Source of the DNA: CAZFBR01 sp035353495 [NCBI: uncultured bacterium]
GTDB taxonomy: Bacteria > DAOPZR01
Reading direction: 5' to 3'
Assembly: GCA_964517215.1 (NCBI GenBank)
Contig: CAZFBR010000020.1
Location: 1-24,515 of the forward strand
DNA: 24,515 bases
Shown: in pieces, positions 6,986 to 14,461 of the stretch
Layout: the number at the start of each line of letters is the position of its first letter
Numbering within the stretch: the stretch's first letter is position 1
The notes under the pieces: model-generated
Databases searched by the model: none
What the model saw: only the letters and a program-made list of their open reading frames with translations
What the model was told of the DNA's origin: nothing
Made by a program: the position numbers and the translations under genes

Positions 6986-9900
6986 TCAGAAATTCACATC
7001 AACCTGCACCCCGCGCTGGGCGAGGACATTAATCGACTTGAGGAACTGCAGGAGTCCGATGCGGTCGTGCCCTTCCGCCACGCCCACCTTGACCGTGGTG
7101 AACAGCGTGGTAACCTCCAGCCGCAACTCCTCGAAATTCATTTTACCGTCCTGCAGCCGGGTTGTCAATTCGCCCACATCGAGCGGCAGGTATTCGCGCT
7201 GGGCAATCCCCTGCCGGCGGATGGTTTCACCGCCCAAGCGGATGAGCAGGTCGCGATGCACCGCCATGGCCTCATCTTCGGACCGGTACATCCAGGCGGA
7301 GACCTTGCCTTTCATGGCGTTCAAGGTCATCGCGTCCCCCTTCAGCCACAGGGTCGCCCGCACTTTCCCGTTCAGATAATTCTCAATCCCCGGGAACGCC
7401 GCGCAGACCGCGCGGGTGGAGAGACCGTCGACCAGCGTGGACAGGGCATAATGACCGTCACCGGCGAATGAGATCCCGCCCCGCGCGCGCACCTCGCCCC
7501 CGAACAGGCGCCCGCGCATCCCGGAGACCACCACGCGCGGCCAGTTGATGGTCGCCGCGATCTGCAGGTCGCTCATGCTGATCGCGCCGAACGTGGCCTG
7601 AGTGCAGGTCAAATCCGCCGCCGGCAGCGCACTCAGCTCCTGCCAGCCGGCCGCGAACTCGTCGCGCAAGAAACCGCTGAACTCGCCGAGCGCGACCTCC
7701 CCGGGCGCCAGCTGCAGGCGGCCGTTCAGGCCGCGCACGGTGCAATTCGGCTCGCTCATCGTCAGCCCGACCTCGTGCAGGTCCAGTGCGCCGGCCACCC
7801 GCAGGCCGCCGTCACTGCCGCTGGACAGGTGGATACTGCCGTCCAGCGCCCCGCGTATGGCAGTTAGACGGCAATTCGGCTGGCAAAGTTGCGCCAGCGG
7901 TGCAAGTGCTTCCGCCAGTTGCAGTCCGGTAAACGTTATCTCGCCGTCGGCAACCCTGCCGTACCCGGCGCCGGTCAGTACGATCCGACCCCGTGCCGAT
8001 CCTGACGGCAAGGTCATGGTGGCGTCAGTAACCGTCAGCGAGTCCGGCGTCATTTCGCCGGCAAGCGTCAGACCGAGGTCCCTCAAGGTCCCCGCCTGCT
8101 GCTGCCAGACGCGCACACCCGCCAGCTGCAGCGGCTGTTTCGTCGTCAGCCGCCAGGCGCCGCTGTCGTCCTGTTGCACCGCCACCGCTGCGGTCAGCGT
8201 GCCGTCCAGCAGCCGCACCTTCTGCTGCGCCAGTCTGGTGCGCAACAGGGAATCGAGTTCCGCCAGCTTGATCCCGCTGGCCGTCGCTGCCAGCAGGCCC
8301 GCCCCGCCCGCCGTCAGCACGCCGTCGGCCTGCACCTCGCCGCCCAGCATCGTCCCGCGCAGATTGCTGATCCGCCAGCGCGATTGGCTCAGTTCCAGGC
8401 CGGCCTGCACATTGACCCGGCGCAGCGCCCCGAGCGGCGCATACGCCAGCGCCGCATCCGTCAGCCGCACCAGGTCCGCGCGCAGCAGCCAGCCGCTGCC
8501 CACATGCAATGCGGCATCGACATCAGCGCTGCCGGCAGTCAGGGCCAGCTGCTGCGGCGCCAGCCAGGTCCGGGCCAGCGCATCGACCCTGGCCAGGTCA
8601 ACCCCGCGGGCGGTCAGCCGCAAATCGGACGCGCCCGACCAGGGGATGCTCCCGGTCAGGCCGAGCGTGCCGCCCAGCCAGCGTCCGTCGAGACGGGCCA
8701 GGGTCAGGGCCCGGTCGTCGATGACCAGTTCGCCGGTCGCCGCCAGTCCGTCGAGCGGCGCACTGCCCGGCAGTCGCAGCGCGCCGCCGGCAAGCTGCAG
8801 GCCACGCGCCCGGACCTGCCAGCCCCCGCCCCAGCGAACGGCAAACTCGCCGTCCAGCGTGCCGCCGGTCAGGGCAAGGCTGTCGCCGAATTCACGGCGG
8901 AAGAGCGCATCAATCGCCGGCAAGTGTGCCCCGGCCGCGCGAATCACCACATCGCCGCGCGCCGGCACGAAACTGATATCGCCCTGCGCCCGCAGCTGGC
9001 CGTTCAGGCCGCCCGCCTGCAGCTGCCGCACCCGCAGCATGCCGTCCTGCCAGCGGGCGGCGCCCGCCGGCTGTTCCAGAACATAGCGTTCATAGCGAAA
9101 CCGCCGCGCGCTGATGGTCAGATCGCCGCTGTCGGTGTACCGGCCGCTGGCCTGCTCCAGCGCCAGCGGGAAACGGTCAGCAGTAAAACCGGCATCCTGC
9201 CATTGCCAGTCGCCGCTGGCGGTATCCTGCCAGACCCGGCCGGCGGCGGTGAAATTACCCAGCGCGGGATGCCAGCCGTCGGCCCGTTCGATCCGGCCGC
9301 TGCGGCGTTCCGGCTCAAGTTCGCCGCGCACCACCACCCGCAACCGCCCCTCCCGATATTCGCCGTTCATGCGCACCAACGCGCGATCGCCGGTGGCGGT
9401 CAGTTCCAGAACTTCTCCCCGGGCCCAGGCCAGTTGCGGGTAGCGCGCCCCGAAATTGAAATGCTGCGCCCGTACCTGCGCCGCCACGCCGGTGTCCTGC
9501 CAGCGGCAGGAACCACTGACCGTGTCGATCCCGTCTCCAGCGACAAAATCGCGCACCAGCAGTCCGTTTTCCGGCGTATAGCCCCCGTTGGCCAGCAGGC
9601 GCAGGGTGGTGCTGTCGCCGCGCAGCTCACCCTGCAGGAGCAGGTCCGTCAGCGCATTGTCCGCCGTCCGCCAGCGTCCGGCGCCATGCAGCCGGGCCTG
9701 TCCGACGGTCAGGTCAGTCAGGTCGGTGACGAATACGGCGCCGGTCGCGGCCGGACGCAGTTCCGCCTGCACCCCCACCGCATACCGCCAGGTATCGCTC
9801 TGCAGATCGAGCCGGCCCCGCACCCGCACCAGTTCCGGCAACTGCACCGGTTCGCTGTCCGTTACCGGCCGGGAAACCAGCAGCTGGCGCAATGCCTGTG

Positions 9901-10264
9901 CCCCGTCGGCGACATCAACCTGCAGCGCCGCGGAATCGACGGTCACCGCGACAAGCCGCGGCGGCAGCAGCGCAACCTCAACCACCACCCGCCCCGCTTC
10001 CAGCACCCGCGCGCCGCCTGCAGCGTCCACGGTCAGATCCTGCAGCACCAGCCGGCGTTTCAGCGGCAGCACGCGCAGGTTCCCCACCGTCACGCGGCCG
10101 TTGACATACCGCGCCGCCAGCCGCGGGATCGCGGCCAGCAGGAGCGGTTTCGCCATGACCGCCGCCAGCAGCAGGGCCAGCAGCCCCCAACCGGCGCGCC
10201 GCAACCACACCCGCCGCCCGGACCGCACCGCTATTGTCGCAGGGAGTAACGCTTCATTCTGCAT
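6986..10264 (-). CDS. YdbH/AsmA-like intermembrane lipid-transport protein
   Basis: A 1092-residue protein of the AsmA-like/DUF3971-YdbH kind. One membrane anchor is near the N-terminus (residues about 24-50, GLLALLLAAVMAKPLLLAAIP), followed by the AsmA-type opening (GRVTVGNLRVLPLKRRLVLQDL) and about 1000 residues of repetitive beta-strand-rich sequence with alternating 'G.L...G' and 'LTGSIPW'-like units, as in repeating-beta-groove lipid bridges. The C-terminal region (KVRATLWLKGDAMTLNAMKGK, then FLKSINVLAQRGVQVDVNF) is typical of the end of such proteins. E. coli YdbH is 879 residues and acts redundantly with TamB and YhdP in moving phospholipid between membranes; that role here is inferred. 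The next gene is the DUF1318 partner. The start at 10264 is supported by a promoter ending 6 nt upstream. Confidence 0.78.
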   Translation of the reverse strand: MQNEALLPATIAVRSGRRVWLRRAGWGLLALLLAAVMAKPLLLAAIPRLAARYVNGRVTVGNLRVLPLKRRLVLQDLTVDAAGGARVLEAGRVVVEVALLPPRLVAVTVDSAALQVDVADGAQALRQLLVSRPVTDSEPVQLPELVRVRGRLDLQSDTWRYAVGVQAELRPAATGAVFVTDLTDLTVGQARLHGAGRWRTADNALTDLLLQGELRGDSTTLRLLANGGYTPENGLLVRDFVAGDGIDTVSGSCRWQDTGVAAQVRAQHFNFGARYPQLAWARGEVLELTATGDRALVRMNGEYREGRLRVVVRGELEPERRSGRIERADGWHPALGNFTAAGRVWQDTASGDWQWQDAGFTADRFPLALEQASGRYTDSGDLTISARRFRYERYVLEQPAGAARWQDGMLRVRQLQAGGLNGQLRAQGDISFVPARGDVVIRAAGAHLPAIDALFRREFGDSLALTGGTLDGEFAVRWGGGWQVRARGLQLAGGALRLPGSAPLDGLAATGELVIDDRALTLARLDGRWLGGTLGLTGSIPWSGASDLRLTARGVDLARVDALARTWLAPQQLALTAGSADVDAALHVGSGWLLRADLVRLTDAALAYAPLGALRRVNVQAGLELSQSRWRISNLRGTMLGGEVQADGVLTAGGAGLLAATASGIKLAELDSLLRTRLAQQKVRLLDGTLTAAVAVQQDDSGAWRLTTKQPLQLAGVRVWQQQAGTLRDLGLTLAGEMTPDSLTVTDATMTLPSGSARGRIVLTGAGYGRVADGEITFTGLQLAEALAPLAQLCQPNCRLTAIRGALDGSIHLSSGSDGGLRVAGALDLHEVGLTMSEPNCTVRGLNGRLQLAPGEVALGEFSGFLRDEFAAGWQELSALPAADLTCTQATFGAISMSDLQIAATINWPRVVVSGMRGRLFGGEVRARGGISFAGDGHYALSTLVDGLSTRAVCAAFPGIENYLNGKVRATLWLKGDAMTLNAMKGKVSAWMYRSEDEAMAVHRDLLIRLGGETIRRQGIAQREYLPLDVGELTTRLQDGKMNFEELRLEVTTLFTTVKVGVAEGHDRIGLLQFLKSINVLAQRGVQVDVNF

Positions 10265-10270
10265 GGGCGC

Positions 10271-10299
10271 AGCATACCACCGGTGCTGATTGCCGTCAA
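10271..10299 (-). promoter_or_regulatory. Sigma70-type promoter, predicted leaderless start
   Basis: On the minus strand: TTGACG (10299-10294), a 17-bp spacer, TATGCT (10276-10271), then 6 nt to the ATG at 10264. This places the expected transcription start on the A of the start codon. There is no Shine-Dalgarno in the 6 nt. It would drive the ten-gene leftward operon. Confidence 0.7.
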
Positions 10300-10353
10300 T
10301 AATTTCCCGCGCCGTTCTTTGCCGACGGGCAACCGCTCAGCCGGTCAAAGATG

Positions 10354-10402
10354 CTTCTCCTCTCCCGACAGGAAAGAAGCCGCGCAGCGGCTGGTACGGG
10401 GG
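10354..10402 (+). repeat. REP-like repeat, copy B
   Basis: First of two direct copies with an exact 58-bp period. The shared 36-bp core is 10360-10395: CTCTCCCG, a variable 12-bp middle, and the 16-bp block CCGCGCAGCGGCTGGT. Inside the core is the palindrome CCGCGCAGCGG-type hairpin arm. It lies between the two divergent promoters. Confidence 0.7.
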
Positions 10403-10413
10403 ACTATCCTGTT

Positions 10414-10459
10414 CTTCCTCTCCCGACGGGAGCGGCGCCGCGCAGCGGCTGGTGAGGGG
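10414..10459 (+). repeat. REP-like repeat, copy C
   Basis: Second direct copy; core 10418-10453. By eye it agrees with copy B at 31 of 36 core positions, the differences all falling in the middle block (here ACGGGAGCGGCG). It ends GGTGAGGGG, as does the reverse-oriented copy A at the window start. It can fold as CTCCCG/CGGGAG followed by a GC-rich stem. Confidence 0.7.
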
Positions 10460-10540
10460 CTGATGGTCATGCGCCCGCATCGTGTGCTATAGTCATGGGC
10501 GCGCACGCCTTCTCCAGGCAAACAGTTTCGCCGACGGTGG

Positions 10541-10569
10541 TTGTTCCCTGCCGGCAGATCTGCTACACT
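10541..10569 (+). promoter_or_regulatory. Sigma70-type promoter, predicted leaderless start
   Basis: TTGTTC (10541-10546), a 17-bp spacer, TACACT (10564-10569) preceded by TGC (extended -10), then 8 nt to the ATG at 10578. The expected transcription start falls about 2 nt before the start codon and no Shine-Dalgarno is present. An upstream weaker element, TGC-TATAGT at 10485-10493, has no -35 match. Confidence 0.6.
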
Positions 10570-10577
10570 CGCGAGTC

Positions 10578-12686
10578 ATGAAGATCGTCCGGCTGCATGC
10601 CCTGCCGCTGCTCGCGCTCGCGGTGCTGCTCGTCGTCATTGCCCTGCCGCTGCTCGATCCCGCCGCCGCGCCTTGGCCGGGTGACTTGGGCGAGTTCAGC
10701 CGCCCCCTGCTCGACTATGACCGGCATGCCGACCATCCCTGGAATCCCTATCTGTATGCCGGCCGCTACGGGATCTATGACGGCACCCTCTACCCTGTCT
10801 GGTATCCCGTCTATGCTGCGTATCACTTTTTCGGCAGTCCCGCCGTTTTTGCCTGGGGTTCGCTCGCCCAGCTGATCTGGGCCGGCTGGGGGCTGTACTT
10901 TCTGGCGCGACGACTGACATGCGGACCGTTCGCTGCGGTGTATGCCGCCCTGGTCTTTGCCGGCGGCGCGTTCTTCGTTTTCCGCCTGTTTGCCGGCCAG
11001 TTCCCGCACGTCGCCAGCGCCAGTTGGACCCCGTGGGTTTTTCTCGCCTGCCACCGCCTGCTGCACGACCGCCGCCCGCTCGACGGGCTCTGGCTGGGGC
11101 TGGCCGCCGCCGGCCAGCTGCTCGCCGGCTATCCGCAATTCCTCTACATCTCCGCCTGTGGCTGCCTCATCTGCGGCCTTGCCTTCTGTGCCGACCCCGC
11201 CGCGCGCAGCGGTGCGGCCTGGCGGCAGGCGGCGCTGCTGCTCCTGCTCGCCGGCGCTGTTTTCCTGGCGCTGACGCTGCCGCTCCTCCTGCCGCTGCAG
11301 TCGGTGCTGACCGGTTCACAGCGGGCCGGCGGCCTCCCCCTGGTCCACGCCGCCATCAACAGCGTCACTCCGGAAGACCTGGGCCGGTTCTGGTCGCCGT
11401 CTGCCGGCCGCCGCCTGCTGGCATTCGCCGCCGACGGCAGTTACGCCGCCGGGTGGGAAACCGCCGCCTACGCCGGAGTGACGCCGTGGCTGGTGCTCGG
11501 CGCCGGGCTGGCACTGGGCGCCGGACGCCGCCTCGTCCCCCGCCTCTGCCTGCTGCTGGGCGGCGGGGCGCTGCTCCTCGCGCTCGGCCCGGCAACCCCG
11601 GCCTATCCGCTCGCGTTCCGCTTCCTGCCGCTCTTCGACCATCTGCGCGTGCCCGGTCGCTGGCTGCTGCTGCTGGTGCTGGCGTTTGCCCTGCTCACCG
11701 CGTTCGCCGCTGACCACCTGCGCCGGCGCTGGCCGCGCCCCGCCGGCGTCTGGTTGCTGCTGCCGGTGCTCCTGACCGTTGAGCTGTCGTGGTCGGCATG
11801 GCCGCTGCTCGGGCGTGAGCTGCCGGCACGACAATCGTCACCGTATTGGTCACCACGCGATAATCCGACCGCCGCCTGGCTCGCCCGTCAGGAGCGCCCC
11901 TTCCGCATCGTTACCCTGGCGCCGCTGGATATGTTTAATGAAGCGCTTGATTTCCGGCTCGAAAACTGCGGCGGCTATCTTGGATTGGCCTCCCAACGCT
12001 ACCTGGACCTGATCGCCGCCTTCGAGCAGCGCCAGCTGAATCCCACCCCGCTGCATTTCCGCCAGCCGTTCGGGCCGCGCCGCGATTCGCGCACCCTGCT
12101 GGAACTGCTCAACGTCCGCTACCTCGTCGCCGGCGAGCAGGCCGGGCTTGCGGCCCTCGGCCTGCAGCCGGTATTCCGCGACGGTACCGCAACCACCTAT
12201 GCGGTCCCGTCCCTGCCCGGGCGGGCCTGGCTGGTGCATGATGTTCGTCGCCTGCCGGATGCTGCCGCGGTACTGCACGCCCTCACCGACAGCAGTTTTG
12301 CCGCCGCCGCGACCGCGCTGGTCACCGGCCCGGACGGACCGGCCCCGTTCCGCACGCGGTCCGCAACGTCGGATACCATGACGGTCGCCGCCGCCGCCGG
12401 TGCGGTCACCGTCCGCTATCGCAGCGCTGCCGGGGCGGTGCTGGTGGTGAGTGAGTTGTGGCACGGACAGTGGCGGGTGACCGTCGACGGCAGCCCCGCA
12501 GCGTATTTTCCCGTCAACCATGCGCTGCTCGGCTGCGTCGCCCCCGCCGGCGCGCATGAGGTCGTTGCCCGGTTCGTCGAGCCGATTCCCCCCGTCACGC
12601 GCCTGGCGTTCGCGGGGTTGCTGCTGGCGCTCGCTGCGGCGCTGTATGCGCTCGCCCGCCGGGTTACTTCGCCAGGGTCACGGTAG
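10578..12686 (+). CDS. YfhO-family multi-spanning membrane protein
   Basis: A 702-residue membrane protein with about a dozen hydrophobic segments between residues 7 and 440, a large extracytoplasmic C-terminal part, and a last membrane helix near the end (LAFAGLLLALAAALYALARR). The YfhO/GT-C-like signature is clear: an N-terminal loop with DYDRHADHPWNPYLYAGRYG, the LLNVRYLVAG stretch, SLPGRAWLVHDVRRLP, and a C-terminal VVSELWHGQWRVTVDG followed by an AGAHEV..RF turn. YfhO proteins are thought to be lipid-linked-sugar glycosyltransferases, for example in teichoic acid glycosylation; the substrate here is unknown. The ATG at 10578 is favoured over an upstream ATG at 10482 because the signal-anchor begins there and a promoter ends 8 nt before it. 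Its last 23 bp overlap the end of the convergent oxidoreductase gene. Confidence 0.82.
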   Translation: MKIVRLHALPLLALAVLLVVIALPLLDPAAAPWPGDLGEFSRPLLDYDRHADHPWNPYLYAGRYGIYDGTLYPVWYPVYAAYHFFGSPAVFAWGSLAQLIWAGWGLYFLARRLTCGPFAAVYAALVFAGGAFFVFRLFAGQFPHVASASWTPWVFLACHRLLHDRRPLDGLWLGLAAAGQLLAGYPQFLYISACGCLICGLAFCADPAARSGAAWRQAALLLLLAGAVFLALTLPLLLPLQSVLTGSQRAGGLPLVHAAINSVTPEDLGRFWSPSAGRRLLAFAADGSYAAGWETAAYAGVTPWLVLGAGLALGAGRRLVPRLCLLLGGGALLLALGPATPAYPLAFRFLPLFDHLRVPGRWLLLLVLAFALLTAFAADHLRRRWPRPAGVWLLLPVLLTVELSWSAWPLLGRELPARQSSPYWSPRDNPTAAWLARQERPFRIVTLAPLDMFNEALDFRLENCGGYLGLASQRYLDLIAAFEQRQLNPTPLHFRQPFGPRRDSRTLLELLNVRYLVAGEQAGLAALGLQPVFRDGTATTYAVPSLPGRAWLVHDVRRLPDAAAVLHALTDSSFAAAATALVTGPDGPAPFRTRSATSDTMTVAAAAGAVTVRYRSAAGAVLVVSELWHGQWRVTVDGSPAAYFPVNHALLGCVAPAGAHEVVARFVEPIPPVTRLAFAGLLLALAAALYALARRVTSPGSR

Positions 12687-13752
12687 CACCGCCGTTCGCC
12701 GCTGAGCGGTACACCCCGTCGATCAGTTCCATCACCCGCAGGGCATCGTACCCGGTCGACGACACCGTCCCGTGCCCGTGCAGGGCGGCGTTCACCTCAT
12801 CGAGCGCGATGGTGTACCGCGGCCGACGGTCCTCGTCGGGGAACGGAATTTCCACCAGGTCGCGGAACCCGGAATACAGCCGCGAGTCGCGCGCGGCGTA
12901 GGCGCGGGAAAAGCCGTTGCCGATCGCGATGCGACCATGCTGCAGCTGCACATCAATTTCGAAATGGAAATAGCCGCGCCGGCCGCCCGCCTCGAGAAAG
13001 CCATGCACCCCGTTGCGGGTGGTGAACCAGGCCCGCGCGGTATGCTCGACCTGCCAGCCCGGCTCGCGTTCGACCGCACCGCGCACCTCGGCATAATCGT
13101 CGTCAATCAGAAAGCGCACCGCATCGACCAGGTGCGTCCCGTCATGCAGCAGCGGACCCGCGCCCGCCCGGATCGGATCGCTGTGCCAGTCCGACAGCGG
13201 CGGCCCGGTCAGCACGCAGCCGTTGACCGTGCGCACCGCGCCCAGCCGCCCGGAACGGATCAGGGCGCGGGCATTGCGATAGGGCCAGCACCAGCGCCGG
13301 TCATGGTCGACCACAAACAGCACATTGCGGTCGAGACAGCGCCGCACCATTTCGCGCGAGCGCTGGACCGTCGCCTCCAGCGGCTTTTCGCAGAATATGG
13401 CGCGCACCCCGGCATCGCAGGCCGCGTCAACGATATCGCCATGCGTCCCGGTCCACGTGGCCACCGCCACGATGTCCGGCCGTTCCCGTTCGAGCAGCTC
13501 ATGATAATCCTCGTAGCATTGCGCCGGCTGCAGCCCCCAGCGCTGGCCGAACTTGAGAATGCGCTCGCGATTGATATCGCAACCCGCCACCAGGCGGAAG
13601 GCCGGATGGCTGCTGAAGGCGCCCGCATGCGTGCACGGTTTTGCCCGCAGCGGATCATCTTCCAGCAGCGTCCCGATCCGCCCGCACCCGATCAGCGCGA
13701 CCCGCCAGGGCGCCGTCGCCTGATCGGTGGTCATCACGTTGTGCTGGTTCAT
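12664..13752 (-). CDS. Gfo/Idh/MocA family NAD(P)-dependent oxidoreductase
   Basis: A 362-residue oxidoreductase. The Rossmann dinucleotide loop VALIGCGRIGTL is near the N-terminus (about residues 17-28), the family's E-K-P motif is CEKPLEAT, and the substrate-domain helix HDGTHLVDAVRFLI carries the conserved catalytic-type histidine. Such enzymes oxidise or epimerise sugars and cyclitols. The ATG at 13752 is chosen because GGGGGAG lies 6 nt upstream; an in-frame ATG at 13917 would run into the preceding protease gene. It is 28 bp after the CPBP protease gene and so is the third gene of the flagellin transcript unit. Sugar-nucleotide modification for glycosylating flagellin or another surface polymer is possible but not shown. 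Confidence 0.85.
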   Translation of the reverse strand: MNQHNVMTTDQATAPWRVALIGCGRIGTLLEDDPLRAKPCTHAGAFSSHPAFRLVAGCDINRERILKFGQRWGLQPAQCYEDYHELLERERPDIVAVATWTGTHGDIVDAACDAGVRAIFCEKPLEATVQRSREMVRRCLDRNVLFVVDHDRRWCWPYRNARALIRSGRLGAVRTVNGCVLTGPPLSDWHSDPIRAGAGPLLHDGTHLVDAVRFLIDDDYAEVRGAVEREPGWQVEHTARAWFTTRNGVHGFLEAGGRRGYFHFEIDVQLQHGRIAIGNGFSRAYAARDSRLYSGFRDLVEIPFPDEDRRPRYTIALDEVNAALHGHGTVSSTGYDALRVMELIDGVYRSAANGGATVTLAK

Positions 13753-13780
13753 TGTTCTCCCCCTGCGACCCGGCGTGCCG

Positions 13781-14461
13781 TCACAGCTGTTCGTCATCGC
13801 CAAAATAGCGGTAGCGGCCGTCAGCAACCCCGTCGCCGACAGCAGCGCCGGCCGCAACCGGACGCCGGCTGACCGGACGCGTGCGCAGCCGTTCGCACCC
13901 GCGCAGATTGACCACAAAGTGCGCCACCAGCGGAGCCCAGAGCGTGCCCAGCAGCTCGAACAGCCCGCCCAGCACCGCGCCGGCAGCCAGCGCCATTACC
14001 GTCCATGGCCAGAGGCTGCGGCGCAGCGGCACATGGCACAGCGCAAACAGCAGGGTACTGGCCAGCCACCCCCACGCCGGCTGCATGGCGCCGCGGAACA
14101 GGAACTCTTCGCCCAGCGCGCTCCACAGCGCCAGCCAGAAGACATCGCCCCGGCGCAATGGCCCCAGGGCCGCGGCAAACTCATCCTCCAGCGCGCGCGC
14201 CCAGCCGAATCGTGCACCGCACCAGGCCGCGCCCTGGGCCAGCACCAGCCCGGTTATCAGGCCGAACACCGCGCCGGGCAAGGCGCTGCCGGAGACGGTT
14301 TCGTTCAGCGCCAGAATGCTGTCGCGACCCTGCACCCCGTTGGCCCAGCCGATGGCGATCAGCGCGAGCGGGGCGTACAGCAGCACCGCGGTCAGCCGCT
14401 GCTGCCGGGCGGCGCGGCGCAGCAGCGCGCTCAGGCGGTCAACCACCGGCGGGCGGTTCAT
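13781..14461 (-). CDS. CPBP family intramembrane metalloprotease
   Basis: A 226-residue membrane protein of the CPBP (CAAX protease and bacteriocin-processing, formerly Abi) family. All catalytic motifs are visible: E118-E119-x3-R123 (LGEEFLFRG), F-x3-H143 (FALCH) and H181-x3-N185 (HFVVN). About six hydrophobic segments surround them. The end of the protein is a soluble Arg/Ala/Asp-rich tail. The start codon overlaps the stop of the flagellin gene as ATGA, indicating translational coupling. Bacterial members cleave or process membrane proteins and peptides; the target is unknown, and a role in handling the upstream flagellin is only a guess from the coupling. Confidence 0.88.
   Translation of the reverse strand: MNRPPVVDRLSALLRRAARQQRLTAVLLYAPLALIAIGWANGVQGRDSILALNETVSGSALPGAVFGLITGLVLAQGAAWCGARFGWARALEDEFAAALGPLRRGDVFWLALWSALGEEFLFRGAMQPAWGWLASTLLFALCHVPLRRSLWPWTVMALAAGAVLGGLFELLGTLWAPLVAHFVVNLRGCERLRTRPVSRRPVAAGAAVGDGVADGRYRYFGDDEQL

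Noticed and set aside
8174-10249. Open frame of about 690 codons on the plus strand within the YdbH-like gene
   Set aside because: Gln/Arg/Pro-rich shadow of a gene with a recognisable fold pattern and promoter on the opposite strand.
10485-10493. Extended -10-like TGC-TATAGT before the YfhO gene
   Set aside because: No -35 match at a usable distance, and a better promoter lies at 10541-10569; kept only as a possible secondary element.
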